Assembly: GCA_024226555.1 (NCBI GenBank)
Contig: JAAELO010000702.1
Coordinates: forward strand, 1-64,000
Source: Desulfobacterales bacterium
GTDB lineage: Bacteria; Desulfobacterota; Desulfobacteria; Desulfobacterales; JAAELO01
Length of the DNA: 64,000 nt
Direction of reading: 5' to 3'
Shown: one piece after another, positions 27,858-36,303 of the stretch
Layout of the letters: every line of letters starts with the position of its first letter
Numbering within the stretch: position 1 is the stretch's first letter
Program-made: the position numbers and the translations under genes
The notes under the pieces: model-generated
Database searches by the model: none
What the model was told of the DNA's origin: nothing
What the model saw: only the letters and a program-made list of their open reading frames with translations

Positions 27858-27919
27858 TTACCCTATGGAGAAATCTGTGTTACCCTATAGGGTATTTCAA
27901 TTTTGTTTTACCCTATAGG
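27858..27919 (+). promoter_or_regulatory. Three TTACCCTATRGG repeats before the sigma54 activator gene
   Basis: Copies at 27858-27868, 27880-27895 and 27906-27919. The middle one is a full palindrome (TACCCTATAGGGTA). The last overlaps the ribosome-binding AGGAG of the gene starting at 27932. Starts are spaced 22 and about 27 nt. This is the pattern of a repeated operator, probably for autoregulation, and binding at the third copy could block translation initiation or transcription. Confidence 0.6.
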
Positions 27920-27931
27920 AGAAATAAGGCC

Positions 27932-29467
27932 ATGCAGATAGATCAAAATGATTTTTTCAGACAGGCAACAATCAGGTTATGCAGCAGTCTTAACATAAAA
28001 ACTGCCCTTCATAGTTGTTATGATTATATAAAACAATATATTCCAATGAGAAGCATGGGACTTTATCAGTTTTATCCCGATGAAGGATTATTCAAAGCGG
28101 TAGTTGCTGTTACTGAGGAAGGAGGTCCACAAATTGAAGGGGTCTATCTTTTGCCAGAAGCATTTAGAGAGGACGTAATACAGCACTGGGAAACAATGCC
28201 TCCTATTGAAATTGTAAATCGTCCTGCCGAAGATAGCTATTTCCGTAGAGTCATGGAACCAGAAGACTTTAATACTTCAAAGATTAGCATGAGACTGCAA
28301 CTTGAAGGAACCCGTGTTGGCGGTGTTTGTGCTAAATTTCCCGAAATTGACCAGTATACAGATACTCATAAAGAACTTTTACAAATGCTACACGAACCTC
28401 TTTCAATTGCCATGTCAAATGCTCTGAAGCATCAGGAAGTCCTTAAGCTCAAAGATATGCTTGCTGATGATAACCGATTTCTCCACAATCAACTCAGGGA
28501 GATTTCAGGTACAGAAATTGTAGGTGCTGATTTTGGACTAAAGGGTGTACTGGAACAAGTTCGGCAGGTAGCTCAAATGGATAGCCCTGTTCTTGTTCTT
28601 GGTGAAACAGGTACCGGAAAAGATTTAATTGCCAATGCACTTCACTCCCTTTCTTCACGCAAGGATGGTCCATTTATTCGGGTCAATTGTGGAGCTATTC
28701 CTGACAGCATCATTGACAGTGAGCTTTTCGGTCATGAAAAAGGTGCTTTTACAGGAGCCATTTCACAAAAAAGAGGTCGATTTGAGAGAGCCGACGGAGG
28801 TACAATCTTTCTTGATGAAGTAGGAGAACTTCCTCCACAGGCTCAGGTCAGGCTCCTGCACGTGATCCAGAACGGTGAAATTGAGCGTGTCGGTGGCACT
28901 AAACCAATTTCTGTTAATATACGAATCATCTCAGCGACACACAGAAAACTTCAGGATATGGTATCAGATGGTCAGTTCCGTGAAGATCTCTGGTTCAGGC
29001 TCAACGTGTTCCCTATAACTATGCCACCCCTTAGGCTAAGAAAAGAAGATATCCCGGCTCTTGTTCATCATTTCATAGAGAGAAAAAGAATATCCCTGAA
29101 AATAAAAGTTAACCCTACTCTTGCCCCCAACGCCATTAACTCTCTAATAGATTACAACTGGCCCGGAAATGTTCGTGAACTTGAAAATGTTGTGGAGCGT
29201 GCACTGATTCGGTGCAGAGATGGAAAAATTAATTTCATAAATCAGATTAGTAATACTTCAAAGATAGAATCCTCTGTTGAAATCAATCCGCCTGAAGTAA
29301 CTCTATTAGATGATATAGTAACAAGACACATTAGTCAGATAATGAAGGCATCCAATGGAAAAATCAACGGCCCGGGAGGTGCGGGAGAACTTCTTGGTGT
29401 TAATCCCAATACCCTTAGAAAAAGGATGAATAAACTGGGAATCCCCTATGGACGAAATTATCAATAG
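27932..29467 (+). CDS. Sigma54-dependent activator with N-terminal GAF-like domain
   Basis: 511 aa. Residues 1-175 form a GAF-like sensory domain (NIKTALHSCYDYIKQYIPMRSMGLYQF). The AAA+ domain (about 195-430) has GETGTGKDLIANA (Walker A), GAFTGA (sigma54 contact), GGTIFLDEVGELP (Walker B) and WPGNVRELENVVERAL. The Fis-type helix-turn-helix is at 475-507 (GAGELLGVNPNTLRKRMNKLG). The layout resembles NorR-like activators, but the diiron/NO ligands cannot be judged. No obvious target gene is adjacent: upstream is the decayed flavoprotein locus, downstream is convergent. Confidence 0.9.
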   Translation: MQIDQNDFFRQATIRLCSSLNIKTALHSCYDYIKQYIPMRSMGLYQFYPDEGLFKAVVAVTEEGGPQIEGVYLLPEAFREDVIQHWETMPPIEIVNRPAEDSYFRRVMEPEDFNTSKISMRLQLEGTRVGGVCAKFPEIDQYTDTHKELLQMLHEPLSIAMSNALKHQEVLKLKDMLADDNRFLHNQLREISGTEIVGADFGLKGVLEQVRQVAQMDSPVLVLGETGTGKDLIANALHSLSSRKDGPFIRVNCGAIPDSIIDSELFGHEKGAFTGAISQKRGRFERADGGTIFLDEVGELPPQAQVRLLHVIQNGEIERVGGTKPISVNIRIISATHRKLQDMVSDGQFREDLWFRLNVFPITMPPLRLRKEDIPALVHHFIERKRISLKIKVNPTLAPNAINSLIDYNWPGNVRELENVVERALIRCRDGKINFINQISNTSKIESSVEINPPEVTLLDDIVTRHISQIMKASNGKINGPGGAGELLGVNPNTLRKRMNKLGIPYGRNYQ

Positions 29468-29564
29468 CAAATTTGCTAATTGAAAAGGTAAAAATCAAAA
29501 CATACTTTTTATAAAATATTTGCTCAGAAAATTTATGGCTTTGAATAGATATTATTAAAAACAG

Positions 29565-29598
29565 TAAGGGGCAAATGAAGACGCCCCTTATTTTTTTT
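29565..29598 (+). terminator. Intrinsic terminator between convergent genes
   Basis: TAAGGGGC pairs with GCCCCTTA, followed by TTTTTTTT on the plus strand. It lies about 100 bp past the activator stop (29467) and can also serve the minus-strand gene ending at 29605. Confidence 0.85.
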
Positions 29599-29604
29599 AT
29601 AAGG

Positions 29605-30291
29605 TCAAGCTGATCCAGGCCATTTTAACAACCAGGGTTCCTTGAAATTTTCCAGTGCAGAAACAAACCGTTCTTCATTAAATAAAATTCCTTTATCAGG
29701 TACGCTTACAAAACAATATGAAGTACTGAGATAATCAAACCTTAATGCATATGAGTGCAGGTACCCCCTATCGTATTTGTTACTCTCACCCCTGTAATAC
29801 AATGGATCTCCAAGAGCAGGTGACCCGATACTTTTTAACGCCACACGAAGCTGGTGTGTTTTTCCTGTCAGAGGTTTTAAAATGAACAGCCTGAGCCCGC
29901 CGCCACATGATTTGCTAAAAAAGCGGGTCTGCGCAGGATTATCTTTAGTTCTTAACAATTTCCATGCACCGCGACGCCCTCTCTCCATATCTCCGGAAAT
30001 CAACCCCTGACTCTTTTTAGGTTTTTTGTCGGACAAAGCCAGATAATATTTCTCTATTTTCCTGTCTTGAAATAACAAAGATAACCCACTTGCTGCTTCC
30101 TTACTCTTTGCAAACAAAATCAGACCTGATGTCATACGGTCCAAACGGTGTACCGGGAACAGGTTTTTTTTTTTTTCCTTCTCTCTGACATAGTTGATGA
30201 GTGATTCACTGTCAGCCGATGTATGAAAGTCCACTCCCTGGTTTTTATCAATTACAATAAAGTCGTCATTTTCACTTATTAAGGTATACAT
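29605..30291 (-). CDS. RluA-family pseudouridine synthase
   Basis: 228 aa, isomerises uridine to pseudouridine in rRNA or tRNA. The catalytic Asp is in HRLDRMTSGLILFAKS (motif II), and LKPLTGKTHQLRVALKSIGSPALGDPLY is the C-terminal family motif. No S4 domain is present; the length fits the short RluA/YciL-like branch. The ribosome-binding site is weak (AGGAC). Target base not decidable from sequence. Confidence 0.9.
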   Translation of the reverse strand: MYTLISENDDFIVIDKNQGVDFHTSADSESLINYVREKEKKKNLFPVHRLDRMTSGLILFAKSKEAASGLSLLFQDRKIEKYYLALSDKKPKKSQGLISGDMERGRRGAWKLLRTKDNPAQTRFFSKSCGGGLRLFILKPLTGKTHQLRVALKSIGSPALGDPLYYRGESNKYDRGYLHSYALRFDYLSTSYCFVSVPDKGILFNEERFVSALENFKEPWLLKWPGSA

Positions 30292-30394
30292 AAAAGTCCT
30301 GATTTTTTATTTATAAACATATTTTACTTATAGAATAAAATTTAATCCAAAATATCATGGTTCCACATTTGGGTTTCACTTTGCTTTTCCAAAG

Positions 30395-30640
30395 CCTACA
30401 TAACTTGAGATGCATGAACTTGTCAAACAAGCATCCAAACTAACAACCAGTCAAAGTAAGATACATCTCCAGAGAACAAAAAGCCTCTGTTTTTCTCATA
30501 ATAAACTGTATGATCTTTGCTATGCCCTGGTACCAAAATCATCACTTTTTAAATTCTTCTGATTTATTAACAGCTTTTTTATATTCATTATCTTCACGCT
30601 TCCAGTATTTTCTGGTTAATCGCTTGTTTTCAATACTATT
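30395..30640 (-). pseudogene. Metallo-beta-lactamase-fold relic
   Basis: On the minus strand from about 30545 the codons read VMILVPGHSKDHTVYYEKNRG and then FLFSGDVSYFDW before a stop. PGHSxDHT...LFSGD is the metal-binding motif of metallo-hydrolases of the glyoxalase II type. A different frame just upstream (30550-30640) reads a coding-like Lys/Glu-rich stretch (RLTRKYWKREDNEYKKA), so at least one frameshift separates the pieces. The start and C-terminal part are missing. Confidence 0.6.
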
Positions 30641-30676
30641 AAATGGTAGACAAAGTTATGGTTAAAATTACATGCT

Positions 30677-30825
30677 GGGAACCTCTAATAATTGAAATAA
30701 CGAGCTGATTCGTTTATATTTTTTTTGTTTATAAAGTTTACAGTTCTTTTTTTAGAATATACCCTGTTGTTTTGTTTCTTAAAACAACTTAAGTAGTTCG
30801 TGTCAAAAGGCAATTAGAGGTCCCC
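30677..30825. repeat. MITE-family repeat, diverged
   Basis: GGGAACCTCTAATAATTG at the left and CAATTAGAGGTCCCC at the right; the interior keeps AACGAGCTGATTC but little else of the family. It ends 36 bp before the gene at 30861. Confidence 0.6.
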
Positions 30826-30860
30826 TATTAATATTTTTTTTCTCTTAGAGGTGATTATTA

Positions 30861-32006
30861 ATGAATAGGAAACTGTTTAGGAAAGTATTAAATAATTTTG
30901 AAAAAGGAAAATGGGTAGACAATGTAACAATTGCAGATCTATTTGATAGGGATGTAAGAAGTGTTGCTGAACGAATTTTGAAAATTAGATGTTCAGATAA
31001 TTTCAGAAAGAAATATTTAAAACCTATAAAATATAAAACCCACAACAATATAACATATTATAATTATGAATTATCACCAGAATATTTCATGTGGTATTTA
31101 ATGTACACTAAAGGAGAAATTTCAGATAAATTAAAAGAGAAATATATAGAATACTTTTTTGATAAGGTAAGGTTCAAATCCTCTTTAAAAAATCACGAGA
31201 AGCCTACGTTTTCAACAATTTTAGATAATTTTAAAGAAGGTAGGAAAGTTAATAATCTACTAATTCACAAAGTTTTCAAAAGAACAAAATATGATGTTAT
31301 AAAATCTTTCCATAAAATTCAGTGCTCAAAAAAATTTAAGAAAAAAAACTTAACTCTATCTGGTGAAATATATGAATTAACACCTTCCTACTTTATATGG
31401 TTTTTCTTTCAATCAACTCAATATATGAGTAAATTAAGAGAAGAATATATTGAATATCTGTTTGGTAATAAAACTAAAATCGATGAGAAAGTTATCATAA
31501 GTGATTTTTCTACCAGACCAATTATTACAACAAGGGCAAAAAATATCTTCAATGAAAGACTCCTTGAATTAGGTGATAAAACAAAAAATTTGACGGCTAA
31601 AGAAATTCGAAAGGAAATTGGTTTACCTGATAAAGATATTTATCATTATCTTAGAGCAAATAATACTGTTTATAAACCCGGAGACTATATACAAACAAAA
31701 AAGAGAACGAAAAAAGATCCTGATAAAGCTGAAAAGGTTATTAGAAGGAAGAAGATAAAGACAACAGAACCTGAGAAACCTGCAAAAAAACAAGCTGAAA
31801 AGGTTATTAGGAGAAGGAAGATAAAAACAATAGAGCCTGAGAAACCTGCAAAAAAACAAACTGAAAAGGTTATTAGGAGAAAAAAGATAAGAAGAAAAGC
31901 TGTTTGGGATGCTATTCAATTAACTAATGATGATAATGACGCTGCTAAAATACTTGGTATTAGTCCTACGAAGTTTAAAACATTAAAACAAGAGTATAAA
32001 TTATAG
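30861..32006 (+). CDS. Unusual protein with two Rha-like domains, Lys-rich repeats and C-terminal HTH
   Basis: 381 aa, very basic. Residues 1-105 and 113-208 are two copies of one domain; each has a CS-x-x-F segment (RCSDNFRKKYL; QCSKKFKKKNL), a Y-E-L-(S/T)-P-x-Y-F motif and a final (K/R)EKYIEYxF-type helix. This order resembles the phage Rha regulatory domain; that match is from memory of the family. A middle helical region (about 220-285) follows, then three copies of a ~23-residue basic repeat (AEKVIRRRKIKT-EPEKPAKKQ), then a Fis-like helix-turn-helix (DAAKILGISPTKFKTLKQEYK). Probably DNA-binding. Start follows AGAGGT. No phage genes nearby. Confidence 0.6.
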   Translation: MNRKLFRKVLNNFEKGKWVDNVTIADLFDRDVRSVAERILKIRCSDNFRKKYLKPIKYKTHNNITYYNYELSPEYFMWYLMYTKGEISDKLKEKYIEYFFDKVRFKSSLKNHEKPTFSTILDNFKEGRKVNNLLIHKVFKRTKYDVIKSFHKIQCSKKFKKKNLTLSGEIYELTPSYFIWFFFQSTQYMSKLREEYIEYLFGNKTKIDEKVIISDFSTRPIITTRAKNIFNERLLELGDKTKNLTAKEIRKEIGLPDKDIYHYLRANNTVYKPGDYIQTKKRTKKDPDKAEKVIRRKKIKTTEPEKPAKKQAEKVIRRRKIKTIEPEKPAKKQTEKVIRRKKIRRKAVWDAIQLTNDDNDAAKILGISPTKFKTLKQEYKL

Positions 32007-32470
32007 AAATAGGGAATTAATATTAAATTTGCATTAATTAGAATTTAGGTCAGGATTTCTCTTCCTGCCTTTTAATTCTTTAGTCTCTGTAAAGGTATAG
32101 AATGCAACAAAATTAATACTGGAAAAATTTTTTCCGGTTTAGGAATTATTCTGGGAAAAATATTACTGCCTTCTGGTTTCTTGTAACAGCCTATCAACAC
32201 CCTTGTGGTACTGGAAAACAACAAGCTGGGATAAATTGTTAGAATGTTTTCTTCACAATCCAACAATATTTTTAAATGTTTAATGAGAGATTAGAATTAG
32301 GAGCTCACAAAAAGCTTTAAGATCATGAAAAATTCCCACTTGTCACATCTTGAAATGACCTTTGTAAATCTGATAAAACTCTTAACCCACATGCGTAGAT
32401 GAAAACAACATCAAATTAGTAATTACACCGCTTCCCATTTTTTATGAGTTAGAATCCCTCAAACACTTGG
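32007..32470. other. Intergenic region, nothing recognised
   Basis: About 460 bases between convergent genes. A 64-codon minus-strand frame (32072-32266) has no ribosome-binding site or recognisable content. No terminator with a clear T-run found. Confidence 0.45.
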
Positions 32471-33358
32471 CTAAGCCTCAATATTTGCTGATCCAGCGAC
32501 TATTATTGTCTGTCTTTCACCTTTTGTTAGTTTTTTGTCTTTAAGACTATTAAAATATTCTCGACTTTTTATGATTTTTGATGGATCTGAACTATTATGT
32601 ATTACTTCGAGAGTTACAACATATGGAAAATCTTTTATGAAATCCATTATGTCAGAATAATCGGTATTTCCATCTCCAATCTGAAGATGATCATCGTTCA
32701 CACCTTTGTTATCGGTAAAATGAATGTGTCTAATATTATCCTTCAGCAAACTTAATCCTTTTTTTATTCCATTCTCTTCTTTTAACCGGGCATGGCCAAT
32801 ATCAAATGTGTATTTCAAGGATTCGCCCACAGCATCTCTTATTTCTATCAGGTCTTCAAAAGACTTATCAATAGAACGTCCAAACATGTTTTCTAAACAT
32901 ACTGTAATTCCTTTTTGTTCAGCATATCCGTTTATTTTCTTTAACGACTCTATATTATTATCCCATTGAGTTTTTAACCTACCATTATTGTGTCGTGTAA
33001 CACCTTCTGGATGACTATATGTATAAGCCCCTGAATGAACAATAATTACATTCCCCCCAATTTTTGAACAAAAATCAATAGATTTACTTACATAATTTAC
33101 AGATTCATCTCTGAGTCCTTGATAAAATGCCCCAATATTGATCTCAAAAGGTGGAGAATGAACACAAATCTCAAGATCAGCTTTTTCTGCTTTTACTCTT
33201 GCTTTTTCGATTTCCATTGGGTTTATACAATCTAGATTTACAGATGGGTAGAACATATTGATTTCAAAAGCATCAAAACGGTTTTTTATGGCAATATCAA
33301 GTGAATCGGACCATAAGAGCGATGCAACCGAGCAATTGGGCATTCCAATCTTTGCCAT
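32471..33358 (-). CDS. Sugar phosphate isomerase/epimerase-like TIM-barrel protein
   Basis: 295 aa of the xylose-isomerase-like TIM-barrel superfamily (AP-endonuclease 2 fold). Metal-ligand segments are visible: VCLENMFGR (Glu), YTFDIGHARL (Asp/His), IRHIHFTDNKG (His), and VVTLEVIH (Glu). VHSGAYTYSHPEG supplies a further His. Reactions in the family range from sugar isomerisation to endonuclease IV activity; the context does not choose between them. Start at 33358 follows GGAGAT. It probably shares a transcript with the methyltransferase gene to its right (98 bp apart). Confidence 0.8.
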   Translation of the reverse strand: MAKIGMPNCSVASLLWSDSLDIAIKNRFDAFEINMFYPSVNLDCINPMEIEKARVKAEKADLEICVHSPPFEINIGAFYQGLRDESVNYVSKSIDFCSKIGGNVIIVHSGAYTYSHPEGVTRHNNGRLKTQWDNNIESLKKINGYAEQKGITVCLENMFGRSIDKSFEDLIEIRDAVGESLKYTFDIGHARLKEENGIKKGLSLLKDNIRHIHFTDNKGVNDDHLQIGDGNTDYSDIMDFIKDFPYVVTLEVIHNSSDPSKIIKSREYFNSLKDKKLTKGERQTIIVAGSANIEA

Positions 33359-33456
33359 TAAATAGATCTCCTTTTTAATATATATTACGAATAATAATAA
33401 TTACCCCAACGTTGATTTTAATCGGTCAGTCAGGACCATGCGAATCAATTTTACTG

Positions 33457-34098
33457 TTATGCCTTTGTAGCAACAGCGCAATATGAAATAAATGGTATTC
33501 CTTCCTTTTCCACAATATGAGCATCTGAAAAGCCTGCATCCAATAGTATTTTAACTACATCATCTTGTGAATAAGTGTTAAAAGTGTCTAAATTCAGAGG
33601 TAGATTATTCAACTGATTACGGTCTCGAAAGCCGATAACAATCTTTCCGCCATGGTTAATTACCCGAAACAGTTCATTAAAGTATTTTTTGGGCTCTTTC
33701 CAGAAATACAAAGTATTTACTGAGCATAATTTATCAAATGTTTCACTATCAAATGGAAGGTTACTGCATTCTACATTTTTCAAACTTACTTTGCCTTTTG
33801 CAATATGTACTTTATTAGCTTTGATTGCATGCTTTAACATTGTCTCCGAAAAATCAATCCCTTCCACAACTCCCTCTGTTATATTATCTGCCATCTCATT
33901 TATTAGTTTTCCTGTGCCGAATCCAATTTCCAGAATTCTATCCTTCCCTTGTATGTTAAGTGTCTCCTTCACAAAGTAATTTAGATCAACATTTCCAGTG
34001 TTAAAAGCTTTGGTCATAAGATAGCGACCAATGATGCCAGAAGGCTTTCTAGATTGTAAGGATAGAATTTTTGCTGGTATAAATTTTATTAAAAACAT
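33457..34098 (-). CDS. Class I SAM-dependent methyltransferase
   Basis: 213 aa. ILEIGFGTGKLINEMA is motif I (SAM binding), VEGIDFSETMLKHA motif II, and LPFDSETFDKLCSVNTLYFW the post-II region typical of the Methyltransf_11 group. The N terminus (KPSGIIGRYLMTKAFNTGN) resembles membrane-lipid or small-molecule methyltransferases. Substrate unknown. Start follows AAGGAAA. Confidence 0.85.
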   Translation of the reverse strand: MFLIKFIPAKILSLQSRKPSGIIGRYLMTKAFNTGNVDLNYFVKETLNIQGKDRILEIGFGTGKLINEMADNITEGVVEGIDFSETMLKHAIKANKVHIAKGKVSLKNVECSNLPFDSETFDKLCSVNTLYFWKEPKKYFNELFRVINHGGKIVIGFRDRNQLNNLPLNLDTFNTYSQDDVVKILLDAGFSDAHIVEKEGIPFISYCAVATKA

Positions 34099-34562
34099 GA
34101 TTGATTTCCTTATTCTGGCATAGTTGTAATAAGTGAAAATTTTTCCTTATTAGACTGTAAAGATGGAAAATTAAATTTCTGAAATTAATAGTTAGTGTAA
34201 AAAAACAATAAAGACAAGAACAATTAAATAAACTGTCTGTAAATTTTATTTCTAAGAACAACAAATTGATTTTTGAGTTTTGATCATGGGATTTTGGTTT
34301 TTAAAAGTAGAGATCTTAATGTGGGATATGAATGAAATTAGAGCCTTTTCATTTATATTTTTTAATAACCTGTTTATTAAACTTTTCAAAAGATTACCAC
34401 CCGGAGGTCTTTGTTTTAATCCCTTGCAGGTTAATTCTACATTCTTGAAGTCGCGCGATTTTGCATCTACCCTATTTTTGTTTTAATAAAATGACTGATA
34501 ATGAATAAATTTATTAAAATTTAAAAAGAGAAATGGATCTGAATTCTGTTATTCATGTATTT
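34099..34562. other. Intergenic region with one palindromic repeat copy
   Basis: At 34371-34415 it contains TTATTAAACTTTTCAAAAG...ACCCGGAGG, a distant copy of the segment at 587-640 and 7586-7636. A 68-codon plus-strand frame crosses the repeat and is not supported as a gene. Confidence 0.45.
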
Positions 34563-34727
34563 GGGAACCTCTAATAACAGATCTTTTTGCGAAACACATC
34601 GTTATAACAAAAATAAAACTGTAGTAAAATCAACCCGTTATTTTTTGTGTAGATTTTATAAAACTGAAAGCTTTTATAAACGTTATGCCTTGTTTTTCAT
34701 CAAAAATTCTAATTATTAGAGGTTCCC
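34563..34727. repeat. MITE-family repeat with internal hairpin insertion
   Basis: GGGAACCTCTAATAACAG to AATTATTAGAGGTTCCC, 165 bp. It contains GCGAAACACATCGTTATAAC, the AGATTTTATAAAACT hairpin insertion, and afterwards an intact TTATGCCTTGTTTTTC arm. The left half matches the copy at 6399-6528 closely. Confidence 0.8.
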
Positions 34728-34844
34728 TATTATCAAAAAGATTCTCTTGATAAATCAAAGATAAATTCTAAAAATATAAAGCACATCAATATCATTATTA
34801 ACAAAGGTCCAATTGTTATCAGATGCAAGTAATTGTTAGAAAAC

Positions 34845-34876
34845 AAAAAAGCACCTGTTAAATTAGGTGCTTTTCA
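34845..34876 (-). terminator. Intrinsic terminator after the metF-response regulator unit
   Basis: AAAAGCACCT / AGGTGCTTTT with an 8-nt loop. On the minus strand T's follow. It lies about 40 nt past the response-regulator stop (34918). Confidence 0.85.
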
Positions 34877-34917
34877 TATTTTTGAATCACTTTAGTAAAA
34901 GAATGAATTCACTGAAT

Positions 34918-35304
34918 TTAGTTCACAAGCCTTTTTACGCTTTCAGTGATCTCTTCAGGGGAAGCTGGCTTTGGCAGATAATCATCTGCTTCCATACTCA
35001 TACCATCAAAGTGTGAATATTTTGTTGAACCCACATGATCTGCAACTGCTGTTAGCATAACTATTGGGATATCCAGAAATTTTTCATCGGCCTTTAGTTC
35101 TGCACATACCTCAAAACCATCTTTTTCAGGCATCATTACATCAAGAACTATTGCATCTGGAGGATTTGCAGTAACTTTTTCCATGGCTTCAACACCATTG
35201 TAAGCTACTTCCACTTCAAATCCTTCTCCCTCAAGGTTTCTTTTGACAATTTCGGTTAGATCCGGCTCGTCATCAACTACAAGAATCCTTTTTTTCTCGC
35301 TCAT
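34918..35304 (-). CDS. Stand-alone response regulator (CheY-like receiver)
   Basis: 128 aa from the ATG at 35304 (AAGGAG 6 nt upstream; an earlier in-frame ATG is unsupported). A single receiver domain: acidic pocket ILVVDDEPD, phosphoryl Asp in AIVLDVMMPEKDG, conserved Thr/Ser in IPIVMLTAVAD and Lys in YLPKPASPEEI. No output domain. It follows metF by about 70 bp on the same strand and precedes a terminator, so it may be the last gene of the metF transcript. Its kinase partner is not in the window; similar stand-alone receivers near Hdr/Met genes are possible but I cannot name one. Confidence 0.9.
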   Translation of the reverse strand: MSEKKRILVVDDEPDLTEIVKRNLEGEGFEVEVAYNGVEAMEKVTANPPDAIVLDVMMPEKDGFEVCAELKADEKFLDIPIVMLTAVADHVGSTKYSHFDGMSMEADDYLPKPASPEEITESVKRLVN

Positions 35305-35376
35305 AGACACTCCTTTCACAAACCCCTTAAAATTCAAAATAATACTACTGCGGAATAAATCAATTTAGTAAAAATA

Positions 35377-36303
35377 TTATATCGACGGTCTTGGATAAAG
35401 ACCAGCTTTTTCTACAATTTCCGGAACCTTTTCTTCCCATTCAATAGCCATTATGTGGAATCCATGTAAACCGTCAATCTCTTTCAATCTCTGGATATCC
35501 TCTATACAAATATCGATTCCCTTTTGTGCCTGTTCTTCTTTAGGTGTATCTGAAAGCCTTTTAACAAGCTCATCAGGAACATCCATTCCCGGAACTCTGT
35601 TCTTCATGTACTTTGCCATACCTGCTGATTTCATTGGGGTCATACCAGCAAGAATATGCACTTTTTCATGAAGACCTCTATCCACAACACGTTTCATCCA
35701 GTCTTCGAACTTGTCTAAGTTATAGATACACTGAGTTTGAATAAATTCAGCACCGGAAGCTACTTTCTTAGCCAAACGAGGAATTCTTATTTCATAGGGA
35801 TCTGCAAAAGGGTTTGCTGCTGCTCCTACAAACATTTGTGGTGGAACTTTAATATCATCACCACCAAGGAATTTTCCTTCATCCCTCATATAACGAATTG
35901 TCTGAACAAGCTGCATGGAATCAATATCATGAACGTTCTGACCAGATTTACAGTCACCAAAACTCTGGTGGTCACCTGAAAGGCAAAGAACATTTTTAAT
36001 TCCGTGTGAAGCAGCTCCTAAAACATCACTTTGAAGAGCTATTCTGTTTCTATCCCTTGTAACCATCTGAAGAACCGGCTCTAAACCAAGTTGCTTTACA
36101 TGAATACAGGCTGCAAGACTGCTCATTCTTGTCATTGCTGTCTGATTATCAGTAATATTGATAGCATCCACATGATCTTTTAATAATTCTGCTTTTTCAA
36201 TAATTTCAGAAGGATCTGATCCTCTGGGAGGTCCACACTCAGAAGTAACAGCGAGAAAATTTTTTTCCAGTACTTTTTCTAATCGGCTTTTTTCTGTCTT
36301 CAT
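35377..36303 (-). CDS. metF: Methylenetetrahydrofolate reductase, catalytic subunit
   Basis: 308 aa flavoprotein TIM barrel reducing methylene-THF to methyl-THF, the last methyl-branch step of the Wood-Ljungdahl pathway. Family segments: AVTSECGPPRGSDPSE, ITDNQTAMTRMSSL, VTRDRNRIALQSDVLGA, NVLCLSGDHQSFGD and GAEFIQTQCIYNLDKF. Its ATG overlaps the metV stop (ATGA), so MetV and MetF are made together. The upstream order hdrA-mvhD-metV-metF resembles the electron-bifurcation-associated MetFV complexes known from acetogens such as Moorella. Confidence 0.95.
   Translation of the reverse strand: MKTEKSRLEKVLEKNFLAVTSECGPPRGSDPSEIIEKAELLKDHVDAINITDNQTAMTRMSSLAACIHVKQLGLEPVLQMVTRDRNRIALQSDVLGAASHGIKNVLCLSGDHQSFGDCKSGQNVHDIDSMQLVQTIRYMRDEGKFLGGDDIKVPPQMFVGAAANPFADPYEIRIPRLAKKVASGAEFIQTQCIYNLDKFEDWMKRVVDRGLHEKVHILAGMTPMKSAGMAKYMKNRVPGMDVPDELVKRLSDTPKEEQAQKGIDICIEDIQRLKEIDGLHGFHIMAIEWEEKVPEIVEKAGLYPRPSI

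Noticed and set aside
34280-34486. 68-aa open frame
   Set aside because: Crosses the dispersed palindromic repeat and lacks coding character.
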